Assembly (NCBI GenBank): GCA_040902445.1
Contig: JBBDXJ010000096.1
Span: 1-39,778 of the forward strand
Direction of reading: 5' to 3'
Source: Chryseosolibacter sp040902445
Lineage (GTDB): Bacteria; Bacteroidota; Bacteroidia; Cytophagales; Cyclobacteriaceae
DNA length: 39,778 bases
Notes under the pieces: model-generated
Databases searched by the model: none
What the model saw: only the letters and a program-made list of their open reading frames with translations
Told to the model about the DNA's origin: nothing
Program-made: the position numbers and the translations under genes
Shown here: one piece after another, positions 8,669 through 16,627 of the stretch
Layout of the letters: each line of letters opens with the position of its first letter
Position numbering within the stretch: the first letter of the stretch is position 1

Positions 8669-9694
8669 TTAAAGTGGATTTGTAATGTATTGGGCCAGGC
8701 CGCCCTCGGAAGTCCCGATCCACAAGTTGCCCCGGCTATCTTTGCGGAGGGTCAAGATGGTGTTGTCGGGAGGTCCCTGATAAATTTGTTTCATAATGGC
8801 TCCGTCAAAGTGGAAAAGGCCATTCGCTACAGTTCCTACCCATAGGTTGCCTTCGTTGTCTTCCTGTATCCCGAAAATAAAATTCTGAGTTGCGCCATTG
8901 TTAAAACTCACTTGTGAGATCAGGTTTCCGGAGATCTTCGTAATTGTTTTTCCCTGAACGGTGCCGATCCAGATATTTCCCCAGGAGTCTTCTGCAATGG
9001 TTGTGGCGATGTTTCCGGCAAGTTCATCTTCATCATACCTTGTGATCTTATTGGCTTTGATCTTGCGCGCACCGGCAAATGTTCCAATCCAGACTGATTC
9101 ATCCGAAGCCTGGAAAAGGGAGTTTACGCTGTTGCATTCCTGACAATTGTTGGTGTAATCGAACACCAGAAACCTTTCTTCGGTATAACTGTAGCGGTAT
9201 GTGCCATATCCACCTGTGCCGATAAGTACACCTTCATCGTCCTCCAATTCCAATAGAGAATAGATTCCCGCGCCATAAAAAAATTCGAAGTAGAGCCACT
9301 GGCCTTCCAGCAGAATATTTAAACCCCTTGCCGTGCCAACCCATATATTCCCGTCCCTGTCTTCACTGATGGCATATACATTGTTATCCAGCAAGTCGTG
9401 GCTGGTATTGTAGTTGGTGAAGGTTTTTCCGTTGAAGAAACTCACACCGTTGTCCGTACCAATCCAGAAATTTCCCTTGCTATCTTCAAAGATCGCCGTT
9501 ATATAATCCGAAGGCAGCCCATCATCTTCCGTGAAGTATTTCCATGTATTGATATCGGATTCTTTTACGAGGCCATCAACCTCTTCGTTGCAGGAAGAAA
9601 AAGCAAAAAGCATGAATATTAATCCTGTTGAAATCGTGCGGGAAAGGTTTTGAAACACACGAAGGCTGATAGGGTTTCGACCGTTGAAATTCAT
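8669..9694 (-). CDS. Reg_prop beta-propeller lipoprotein
   Basis: Protein of 341 residues from ATG 9694. A hydrophobic signal (about residues 18-33) ends in FSSC, a plausible lipobox with the lipidated Cys before NEEVDG. The rest is a run of two-component-regulator propeller repeats, seen as GNFWIGTDNGV, GNIWVGTARGL, SVWIGTFAG, GNIWIGT, GNLWVGT and GNLWIGTSEGG. In hybrid two-component proteins of Bacteroidota such repeats form the periplasmic sensor. Here no transmembrane segment, kinase or regulator follows, so the propeller stands alone on a lipid anchor. It is the first gene of the barrel-barrel-CHAT operon and could be the sensing or scaffold part. A start at 9772 is possible but would put 26 extra polar residues before the signal. 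Confidence 0.83.
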   Translation of the reverse strand: MNFNGRNPISLRVFQNLSRTISTGLIFMLFAFSSCNEEVDGLVKESDINTWKYFTEDDGLPSDYITAIFEDSKGNFWIGTDNGVSFFNGKTFTNYNTSHDLLDNNVYAISEDRDGNIWVGTARGLNILLEGQWLYFEFFYGAGIYSLLELEDDEGVLIGTGGYGTYRYSYTEERFLVFDYTNNCQECNSVNSLFQASDESVWIGTFAGARKIKANKITRYDEDELAGNIATTIAEDSWGNIWIGTVQGKTITKISGNLISQVSFNNGATQNFIFGIQEDNEGNLWVGTVANGLFHFDGAIMKQIYQGPPDNTILTLRKDSRGNLWIGTSEGGLAQYITNPL

Positions 9695-10234
9695 AGCAGG
9701 GTTTATGTCAAAATTCTGAAAGTGAAATATCGAAAGTTTATGCGCGGACGTTGAAAAGGTAACGCCATCCACATAATAATTTATCCTGACTGCCGCATGC
9801 TGCGACCTGAATTAACCTATCTTCTTTCCCGCTTGAAGAGTAAACGGAATAGAAAGCAACGCCACGGCTCCTAACATCATTTTTTATGGCCTTGTGCCGG
9901 ATTAAAATCGCTTTAATGGAGCCGAAAGAAATTATTAGTAAGCCAGAATCCGGGATCAGGGAAGGAAAGCAACATAATAAATACAAGATCCAGGTAATCC
10001 TACTCCATTATATTAAATATAACAATTTTTCAGAATGTTATCAATCCTGAAATAAGGGGTAGGGAAGGGCATGGATGAGGCAGGTGGTTCAGATCATTTT
10101 TATATTGAAAATTAAATTCTAAACCCTTGCAAATACTTCGGGTTATTTTCAACCTGAATACAATTATTCCCATGATCTTTTTAACTTGAATCGCGTGGCT
10201 GGTGAGGCGGATGATCTGAAACAAAACTATATCC
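9695..10234. other. Divergent intergenic region between CHAT operon and Nramp-like gene
   Basis: This 540-base gap must hold the promoters of the minus-strand CHAT operon and the plus-strand transporter. On the minus strand GAATTTTG about 25 bases before ATG 9694 is one base off the -7 consensus, but no well-spaced -33 element accompanies it. Short open frames here have no coding character. No repeats or hairpins of note were seen. Confidence 0.45.
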
Positions 10235-11581
10235 TTGAAAGAAAACAATTATCTGATCACGGAAAAAAAGGTGAAAGAGCCGCCTGGCTCAGTGATTCAG
10301 AAACTCAAATTTCTTGGTCCGGGGTTTATCCTTTCAGCTTCGATTGTTGGATCTGGCGAATTGATCGCCACCACAACACTGGGCGCCAAAGCCGGGTACA
10401 TTGCCTTTTGGGTCATTATTGTCAGCTGCCTGGTGAAGGTGGCGGTTCAGCTTGAGTTCGCCAAGCATACGATCCTCACAGGTGAAACCGCCATGCAGAT
10501 CTTCAATAAACTGCCAGGGCCGCGTTTCGGAAAAGCGCGATGGGCGATCTGGGTCTTGTTTGTGCTGCTACTGCTGAAAGTTATCCAACTGGGTGGAATG
10601 CTAGGCAGTACCGCGATTGTATTAAATATGTTGTTCGGACTTCCTGTTTTTTATTGGGTGGTGATTTGCGCATTTGTGGTGGCGCTGCTTATCTACCGTG
10701 GTTATTACAATGTGGTTGAAAAGACCTCGTTGGTGATGATTGCCATGTTTACGGTCCTCACGCTCGTTTCTGTTTTTTCGCTCAGCTTTACACCGTACAG
10801 CATTTCATGGAGCGAAATTGGCAGCGGGTTAACGCTTGAACTTCCCAAAGAAGTTATCGTCGTTGCTATCGGGGCATTTGGTATTACCGGCGTTGCCAGC
10901 GATGAAATAATCGCTTACAACTATTGGTGTATTGAAAAAGGTTATGCTGCCTTCACCGGACCCCAATCAGAAAGTCCGGAGTGGCGAAAACGCGCACAGG
11001 GATGGATCAGGGTTATGTATATGGATGCGCTTGTAGCCATGTTCATTTATACCGTCGTCACTGCCGCATTTTATTTGCTGGGTGCTGCCATCCTTCACAA
11101 CCGGGGAGCAATTCCAGAGGGAAATCAATTGATAGAAACCGTTGCCCTTATCTATACGGAATCCCTGGGGGCGGGCGTACGAAACATGTATCTGGTGGGA
11201 GCATTTTTCGTTTTGTTTTCCAGTTTATTTGCTTCGAATGCAGCCTGGACAAGAATTTACTCCGATATATTCGGCCAGCTTGAATGGATCGATTTTTCAG
11301 ATGTAAGGCAGCGCAATATCGTCATTGCGGTCCTGGCTTGGCTAGTTCCAACAACCTGGGCATTAACCTATATGTATATCGAATTGCCGGTTGTCATGAT
11401 CCTTTTTGGCGGCGCCGTCGGTTCCGTCATGCTATTTCTCATTGTTTTCGCAGCGCTGCACATTAAATACCGGAGAACACAACCCATAAAAACCGGTGGT
11501 CCATTGTATGATGTCGCCTTCTGGATCAGTATCGTTTCAATTCTCGCAGTCGGGATTTACGGTGTGTGGGGTTTGTTATGA
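10235..11581 (+). CDS. Nramp-fold transporter lacking the classical DPGN and MPH motifs
   Basis: Integral membrane protein of 448 residues with about eleven hydrophobic segments and the Nramp opening KFLGPGFILSASIVGSGEL. Classical Nramp manganese/iron transporters carry DPGN in segment 1 and MPH in segment 6 as metal ligands. Here the segment 1 region reads SIVGSGELIATTTLG and the segment 6 region reads AFGITGVASDEIIAYNY, so both motifs are absent. Acidic residues Glu42, Asp223 and Glu224 lie in the same places and might take over. It may move magnesium, another ion or a non-metal substrate. The start is a TTG at 10235: an in-frame stop at 10217 leaves only this or the GTG at 10271. The cytochrome P450 gene follows after 167 bases on the same strand, without a clear functional link. 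Confidence 0.82.
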   Translation: MKENNYLITEKKVKEPPGSVIQKLKFLGPGFILSASIVGSGELIATTTLGAKAGYIAFWVIIVSCLVKVAVQLEFAKHTILTGETAMQIFNKLPGPRFGKARWAIWVLFVLLLLKVIQLGGMLGSTAIVLNMLFGLPVFYWVVICAFVVALLIYRGYYNVVEKTSLVMIAMFTVLTLVSVFSLSFTPYSISWSEIGSGLTLELPKEVIVVAIGAFGITGVASDEIIAYNYWCIEKGYAAFTGPQSESPEWRKRAQGWIRVMYMDALVAMFIYTVVTAAFYLLGAAILHNRGAIPEGNQLIETVALIYTESLGAGVRNMYLVGAFFVLFSSLFASNAAWTRIYSDIFGQLEWIDFSDVRQRNIVIAVLAWLVPTTWALTYMYIELPVVMILFGGAVGSVMLFLIVFAALHIKYRRTQPIKTGGPLYDVAFWISIVSILAVGIYGVWGLL

Positions 11582-11748
11582 ACCCTTGAAAATATTCAGC
11601 TGGTGAATTTTCCTGCCGTTCCAACAAAATGATCCAGGTCAATCTCATACAGGACTCCTTAACGTAGAATAAGATTTTTATCCGGACAAGAATGATATTT
11701 TTTATTTTTATAACCGATGAGCTCAATTCATTCGGCTAAATTTCGGCG

Positions 11749-13101
11749 ATGAAAAATTACAACCTGCCCGACGGATATTCTCTTCTCCAATCTTTTGCCA
11801 GAACCTACAAACAGGTTAAAGATCCTATCAAGGCAATGGAGGAGAGTATGGCCAAATTTAACGGCACCTACGCCGTGAACCTGGGAACAAATAGATTAAT
11901 TGCAACGCAGGACCCGGGGTTTATCGACTATGTTTTAAAAACCAATCACAAAAACTATTACAAATCCGCTATTCTGACGGAACAGTTGGGAAGGTTTCTC
12001 GGCAAAGGATTGCTTACTTCCAATGGTGAGTACTGGTTGAAACAAAGAAGGTTGATCCAACCCGGATTTCATCCCGATAAGATACATGCCCTTTACAGGA
12101 TCATCAGTAGGACGGTCGACCATTTTCTGCGCTCATTTCCAACGGGTGAAAAAGTAGATGTCTATCCGCTGATGAATACGCTTGCGTTCGAAATCGTCAT
12201 CAATACGTTGTTTAACGTTAAGGTTCCCCCGGAAACAAGAACGGAATTGAGCCGATTTATAACTGACACCCAGGATTTCGTCATAAAAGATATTCGCCAG
12301 CCCCATAAAAGCTGGTGGTTTAAGGTATCGGGTGAAGTGGGTAAAAATTTAAAGAGGGCCGAGGGTGCCAGGACGATCATTCGTTCTATAATCCGAACAC
12401 GGAAAAACAACGCCCCGCCTTCGCTAAAGCTTCTTCGGGCAAGCCGGAAATTCGACGACCTTCTGGATATGTTGCTGGATGCGCGGTATGAAGACACGGG
12501 TTTGCCCATGGATGAAAATCAGGTAATCGACGAGATCCTGATACTGTTGATTGCGGGACATGAAACAACCGCAAATGCACTGTCATGGACATTGTACCTG
12601 CTCGCAAATCACCCGCAAGAGCTGCAAAGACTTCGGGAAACGACCCACAGCCTGACCGTGGAGGAGGCTGTCGTCCATGAGCATTTGAATGCCGTGATCA
12701 AGGAGTCGATGCGATTATATCCACCCGCCTGGATCAGCGACCGCGTAGCGCTTCACGATGATGCTTATCTCCAGTATACCTATCCCCGTGATACCATTCT
12801 GATCTTGTTCTATTATGGGCTGCACCGGGATGAAAAGCACTGGCAAGATCCGCAGGCCTTTAAACCTGAAAGATTCCTGAAAGGACTCAAAGATAAACCG
12901 AAGGCCTATTACCCCTTCGGCGCTGGGCCTCGTCTTTGTATAGGAAACAATTTTGCGATGGCTGAAATGACACTTTTTTTACAGGCCATGATCCACCGCT
13001 TTGAAATTTTACCCACCACCGAAGTTCCACAGCTTAAACCCCTCGTTACCCTTAGACCTGATCACGTCGTTCTGGGTATAAAGAACATCGGTCAATCATA
13101 G
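11749..13101 (+). CDS. Cytochrome P450
   Basis: Soluble heme monooxygenase of 450 residues. The marks of the family are all present: C-helix WLKQRR (Trp96, Arg100), I-helix AGHETT at 269-274 with the oxygen-activating acid-Thr pair, K-helix ESMR at 319-322, the PERF segment at 373-376, and the heme loop FGAGPRLCIG with axial Cys397. The I-helix, the heme loop and the WISDR stretch before the beta sheet resemble the CYP102/CYP4-like bacterial P450s that often hydroxylate fatty acids or terpenes, but the substrate cannot be read. There is no membrane anchor and no fused reductase, and no ferredoxin gene is nearby, so electrons must come from elsewhere. A TAAATTTC box ends five bases before the ATG. 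Confidence 0.95.
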   Translation: MKNYNLPDGYSLLQSFARTYKQVKDPIKAMEESMAKFNGTYAVNLGTNRLIATQDPGFIDYVLKTNHKNYYKSAILTEQLGRFLGKGLLTSNGEYWLKQRRLIQPGFHPDKIHALYRIISRTVDHFLRSFPTGEKVDVYPLMNTLAFEIVINTLFNVKVPPETRTELSRFITDTQDFVIKDIRQPHKSWWFKVSGEVGKNLKRAEGARTIIRSIIRTRKNNAPPSLKLLRASRKFDDLLDMLLDARYEDTGLPMDENQVIDEILILLIAGHETTANALSWTLYLLANHPQELQRLRETTHSLTVEEAVVHEHLNAVIKESMRLYPPAWISDRVALHDDAYLQYTYPRDTILILFYYGLHRDEKHWQDPQAFKPERFLKGLKDKPKAYYPFGAGPRLCIGNNFAMAEMTLFLQAMIHRFEILPTTEVPQLKPLVTLRPDHVVLGIKNIGQS

Positions 13102-13121
13102 TTGGGCTTCATTCCCTCGGT

Positions 13122-13400
13122 TTGCTAAAAACACAACGTACTCGGCAAAACTCGAATAATGGGCAAGAAAGCACTGGGAAAAAATGTGAGGCAATGCAAG
13201 GTTATGGTGGTCTGGTTCAATTGGCTAAAACCATATATAAAAAAGGTATCGCCAACGTTTTGGGGGTAACTCTTAATGAAGAAAAAAAGACCGATGAGCT
13301 TCTCACCAAAATAGCCGAGAAAAGTGTAAACATTGAAGCTGCCGAAGAGGAAAAAGAAAAATCCTCATTAAAAGAAAGTTTTATGACCCTCTTCTCGTGA
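13122..13400 (+). CDS. Small charged protein of unknown function
   Basis: Open frame of 92 residues, not recognised. The first 24 residues are basic and low in complexity, so translation may begin at the internal ATG at 13194 (MQGYGGLVQLAK), giving 68 residues. The remainder is amphipathic and helical: a short GLVQLAKTIYKKGIANVLGV stretch is followed by an acidic EEEKEK section that could form a coiled coil. It begins 20 bases after the P450 gene on the same strand, so it may share its transcript. Lys and Glu use and frame length favour a real gene, but no family match supports it. Confidence 0.45.
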   Translation: MLKTQRTRQNSNNGQESTGKKCEAMQGYGGLVQLAKTIYKKGIANVLGVTLNEEKKTDELLTKIAEKSVNIEAAEEEKEKSSLKESFMTLFS

Positions 13401-13431
13401 ACGAATCACAACGGATCAACGGCGTAATCGG

Positions 13432-13453
13432 AAGCTTTTTTTATTAAAAGCTT
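13432..13453. terminator. Weak A/T-rich hairpin between convergent genes
   Basis: AAGCTTTT (13432-13439) pairs with AAAAGCTT (13446-13453) around a six-base loop. It sits between the ends of the small plus-strand gene and the minus-strand gene ending at 13546. The stem itself carries the T and A runs, so it could act in both directions, but it is weak. Confidence 0.35.
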
Positions 13454-13545
13454 TCTGTTGAAGCGGCTATTGCTCAATCTTGTCGGTACAGGGAAAATTG
13501 TCCGAAGGTTGTTTTTCGAATCCAGAATTATCTGCCCGCGCGGGT

Positions 13546-14241
13546 TCAGTTAATTGCAAATAAGGAATTATAGAACTTAGCAAATTTAACAAGGTCTTCC
13601 CAGTCTTTTGAAGATAACTTTTCAGCCTTAACAAACTGGCTGAGTTCTTCCTTTTTATTCGGCGAATTTTCAATGATGGCTTTGAAGCCAGTGAATTTAA
13701 CCACAGGTTCCTTGTCGAATTTGAAATAGTACTGATCTGGTTGCCGGCTGTACTTGGCGGGAACGTCGGAGATCTCTATTTTTTTTCTGTAGTTAACTAT
13801 TTTCTTTGCGAGCAGCGTCAATGTGCCCGCTTCCAGCACTTCAAAATAAGTCGATTTTTTTAATGGTCTAAAGGTATCCGGCACAAAGGTCTGCTCGCCA
13901 ATTTCGATTTTGGTGACCCGGGGATCTGGTTTCAGAAGATAGATCACACCCTGAGCCTGAACCTCGATTATGTCGGAATAAATATTATACCGCATGGATA
14001 CAGGCGTGGATTTTATTTTTCCAAAATGCACATACCCCGAAACAAAGGTTTCCTGAAGATAAGGGGATCCTTCATACTTTTCTTCCGGAATGCCGTGCAA
14101 AGCGTCATCAGCGGCCTTTATGAGCATGTGGTCGATAATATCCATGCCTGCCTGAGCTCCCTGCGGGTTTCCCTGAGCCATTGTTTCTGAAAAAATGCCG
14201 ATAAGGACGAGACCGGAGAAAAGAATTCTTATGGAGGACAT
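13546..14241 (-). CDS. Secreted protein of unknown function
   Basis: Protein of 231 residues with a Sec signal peptide (residues 1-22, ending in MAQ before GNPQGAQ). I do not recognise a named domain. The middle is beta-rich (YVHFGKIKSTPVSMRYNIYSD, then VIYLLKPDPRVTKIEIG, then FVPDTF), which recalls the small family of Bacteroidota secreted proteins in which a strand-rich core reports on a stored property of the cell surface; no function is known. The C-terminal third is helical and rich in Lys and Glu. It is transcribed alone, from a region with a 14-bp perfect inverted repeat containing a -7 box five bases before the start codon side. The function is open. Confidence 0.7.
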   Translation of the reverse strand: MSSIRILFSGLVLIGIFSETMAQGNPQGAQAGMDIIDHMLIKAADDALHGIPEEKYEGSPYLQETFVSGYVHFGKIKSTPVSMRYNIYSDIIEVQAQGVIYLLKPDPRVTKIEIGEQTFVPDTFRPLKKSTYFEVLEAGTLTLLAKKIVNYRKKIEISDVPAKYSRQPDQYYFKFDKEPVVKFTGFKAIIENSPNKKEELSQFVKAEKLSSKDWEDLVKFAKFYNSLFAIN

Positions 14242-14245
14242 GAGC

Positions 14246-14279
14246 TTTATATTTGATAATAACCCTTATCAAATATAAA
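14246..14279. promoter_or_regulatory. Perfect 14-bp inverted repeat holding TATATTTG boxes on both strands
   Basis: TTTATATTTGATAA (14246-14259) and its exact reverse complement (14266-14279) flank the six bases TAACCC. Each arm contains TATATTTG, a full match to the Bacteroidota -7 box, so on the minus strand the distal arm (14277-14270) could drive the gene starting at 14241. No good -33 element is seen. The symmetry also suits an operator for a dimeric repressor, or a 5' hairpin in the message. Confidence 0.6.
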
Positions 14280-14721
14280 CATTAAGGGCTAAAGGTCAGG
14301 ATTGAGTGTCGCTGCATCCAGAAAAAAGATAGTTCTATTCCGATTTTTTGCGGAAATGCATCAGGAGAGAATGCCAGCCATAACCCATTACAAACAGGAC
14401 CAGGAGAAAAAAATAAGGGCTTTGCATAGATATTATGAAGCTTTCATTTATGGCCATAAGATGGTTAGCCATAAGATGGTTAATTGAATAGTTTTAGAAT
14501 TGTCCCAGTTTAGACACCAATATATCATACAACGTTGGAAACAAAACGCGTATTAAATTGGCTTTTTTCATTAATTTCTGACAGGTTAGCGGATGCTGCC
14601 GCAGGATGCATTAGGCCTGGACAAACCGCATAATTTTCAGTCCGAAAAGCCCCTGGTATTCAGCAGCGCAAAGGATAATTTTTGTACTTCTGCGTTACGA
14701 AACACTTCATTTAAACGAACA
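14280..14721. other. Gap before xseA, with a 15-base tandem duplication
   Basis: No supported gene: a 61-residue frame at 14302-14487 has no signal, domain or start context. A tandem repeat lies at 14453-14482. An in-frame ATG at 14593 upstream of xseA would add 43 residues unlike any exonuclease VII N-terminus, so the stretch from there to 14721 is treated as leader. No consensus promoter stands out. Confidence 0.5.
14453..14482. repeat. Exact tandem duplication of a 15-base word
   Basis: GCCATAAGATGGTTA occurs twice in direct succession (14453-14467 and 14468-14482). It is one of several short word repeats in the gaps of this window. Confidence 0.85.
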
Positions 14722-16125
14722 ATGCCTGAAATTGTTGACGATAAAAGGATCTTCTCCTTACTGGAAGTTACCGCCAGCATTCAGAAAACGATTTCTCTCC
14801 GGTACAAAAGTTCCTTTTGGGTAAAGGCCGAAATGAACAAACTCAATTATTATCCTCATTCAGGACATTGCTATCCGGACCTTGTCGACAAGCTGGATGG
14901 AAAAGTTATCGCACAGATCAAATCCACCCTTTGGAAAGATGATTTTAACCGGATCAATGAAAAATTCCTGGATGTGGTAAAGTCACCATTGAAGGAAGGT
15001 ATTAAAATACTATTCTGCGCGAGAATAACTTTTGATCCTGTTCACGGCCTCGCATTGAGAATAGTGGATATCGATCCGGTATTTTCGCTTGGGGAACTTG
15101 AGCGGGAAAAACAGGAAAGTATCCTGATGCTAAGAAAAGAAGGCATTTTCAACCGCAACAGATCGCTTGCTTTCCCATTAATTCCCAAGCGGATGGCGGT
15201 TATCTCTGTTCAGACGAGTAAAGGTTACGCGGATTTCCTTAAAATCATTGACGGCAACCCGTGGGGTTACAAATTTTTTCACCTCCTTTTTTCATCTTTA
15301 TTGCAGGGCGACCGGGCTGCGGAATCGATCCTCTATCAGCTAAACAGAATTAGAAAAGTGGTTCAGCATTTTGATGTCGTCGCCATTATCCGCGGCGGAG
15401 GCGGCGATGTAGGACTATCGTGTTTCAATGATTTTGAGCTTTCAAAACAAATAGCTCTTTTCCCTATTCCTGTCATCACGGGCATAGGTCATGCCACAAA
15501 TGAAACCGTTGTGGAAATGGTGGCCTACAGAAATGCAATTACACCCACCGAGTTGGCTGACTACCTGCTTCAGAAGTTCCATAATTTTTCGGTGCCCGTC
15601 CAGAAGGCGGAGGAGATTCTTGTTGGTAAAGCGCATCGAATTATTTCAGAGGAACGGCTTCGACTTCAGAATACCGTGAAATATTTTCGTTCGGTTACCG
15701 ATAATATCCTCATCAGAAGCCATCACGACATACAACATCATGCGCGGGATCTATTTAAACAATCAAACCTGAGCCTGCTGCTGCAAAAACAAGCCAATGA
15801 ATCACTCGTGTTTAAGCTCCGGAGTGTTTCCGTTTCACTTTGCAACAACAGGAAGCAAGCTGTAGGTCAGTGCGCATTCATGATCCGAAAAGATATTACC
15901 ACACTCCTTAAACAAAAGCATATCGAGATGAAAAATATTGTTAAGAGTGTTTCAAATATGCATCCTGAAAATGTTCTGAAACGCGGCTATACGATTACTC
16001 GTGTGAATGGAAAGGCCGTTACCAGCAGGGATCAGGTCAAACCTTCTGACATGCTGCAAACAATTCTCGCAGACGGATCTGTTTTCAGTGAAGTTAAGAC
16101 CATAAAAAAATCCGTTGACCTATGA
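14722..16125 (+). CDS. xseA: Exodeoxyribonuclease VII large subunit
   Basis: Catalytic subunit (467 residues) of exonuclease VII, which degrades single-stranded DNA from both ends into oligonucleotides. Residues about 11-118 form the OB-fold, with FWVKAEMNKLNYYPHSGHCYPDL as its core in the usual place. The catalytic domain follows, with RGGGGD at 224-229, FNDFEL at 235-240 and GIGHATNET at 254-262; many homologs read GIGHETD here, so two positions differ. A long helical arm and the terminal beta segment LKRGYTITRVNGKAV complete the family layout. ATG 14722 (MPEIVDDKRIFSLLEV) matches the family N-terminus better than ATG 14593. Its last four bases overlap the start of xseB, implying translational coupling and balanced subunits. 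Confidence 0.95.
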   Translation: MPEIVDDKRIFSLLEVTASIQKTISLRYKSSFWVKAEMNKLNYYPHSGHCYPDLVDKLDGKVIAQIKSTLWKDDFNRINEKFLDVVKSPLKEGIKILFCARITFDPVHGLALRIVDIDPVFSLGELEREKQESILMLRKEGIFNRNRSLAFPLIPKRMAVISVQTSKGYADFLKIIDGNPWGYKFFHLLFSSLLQGDRAAESILYQLNRIRKVVQHFDVVAIIRGGGGDVGLSCFNDFELSKQIALFPIPVITGIGHATNETVVEMVAYRNAITPTELADYLLQKFHNFSVPVQKAEEILVGKAHRIISEERLRLQNTVKYFRSVTDNILIRSHHDIQHHARDLFKQSNLSLLLQKQANESLVFKLRSVSVSLCNNRKQAVGQCAFMIRKDITTLLKQKHIEMKNIVKSVSNMHPENVLKRGYTITRVNGKAVTSRDQVKPSDMLQTILADGSVFSEVKTIKKSVDL

Positions 16126-16334
16126 ATGACCAACCAAACTACGCCCAGGCTTTTGAAGAGCTTCAGCAAATTGTTTCAGAAATAGAAGAAGGACAAATTT
16201 CCGTTGACGAACTGTCAGAAAAAGTGAAACGCGCCGCCTTGCTGATAAATATCTGTAAAGCGAAACTTTCCTCTACAGAGGAAGATGTGAATAAGATTCT
16301 AAAGGATTTGGACAACGAGGACAAGGAAGATTAA
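16122..16334 (+). CDS. xseB: Exodeoxyribonuclease VII small subunit
   Basis: Small subunit of exonuclease VII, 70 residues, the expected size. The pattern YAQAFEELQQIVSEIEEGQISVDEL followed by a helix ending KAKLSSTEEDVNKIL is diagnostic: it forms the coiled-coil that binds the helical arm of XseA in several copies. The ATG overlaps the xseA stop as ATGA. The C-terminus is acidic (DLDNEDKED). No clear terminator follows: CCTT and AAGG near 16352-16365 form only a weak stem before a T-run. Confidence 0.95.
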   Translation: MNDQPNYAQAFEELQQIVSEIEEGQISVDELSEKVKRAALLINICKAKLSSTEEDVNKILKDLDNEDKED

Positions 16335-16627
16335 AGGCGATTGTCCCTTGGCTATAAGGCTCCCCTACGTTTTTTTCTCGTGTGAACTTTTCAAAAATCA
16401 ATACAAGTTGGTTAAAAAAATAGGGATCTGCCAATGGCCAAAAGCTAATGGCTAACAGCCACAAAAGTGATTAAAAAAAAATACCTTTATTATATCCAAT
16501 ATTCTTACGACATTTCATCTACGCCAACATGACCGCGCTACGGGATCAGGGCAGCTTCAGTAGGGCCTTCGTAAGCTTTTCCGGGAATATGGTGAAGATT
16601 TTATCAGCATAAAAAAAATAAACCACT
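16335..16627. other. Gap between xseB and the SelA-like cluster
   Basis: A 293-base gap without a gene. Positions about 16431-16462 repeat related words built on AATGGCC / AATGGCT / ACAGCCA. TACCTTTA at 16492-16499 is one base off the -7 box and could start the cluster transcript with a leader of about 120 bases, but no -33 element supports it. Confidence 0.4.

Noticed and set aside
9738..10248. Two short minus-strand frames (82 and 72 residues)
   Set aside because: No start context, no domain, and the region must hold divergent promoters.
14302..14487. Plus-strand frame of 61 residues ending in the tandem repeat
   Set aside because: The end is made by the 15-base duplication and nothing suggests expression.
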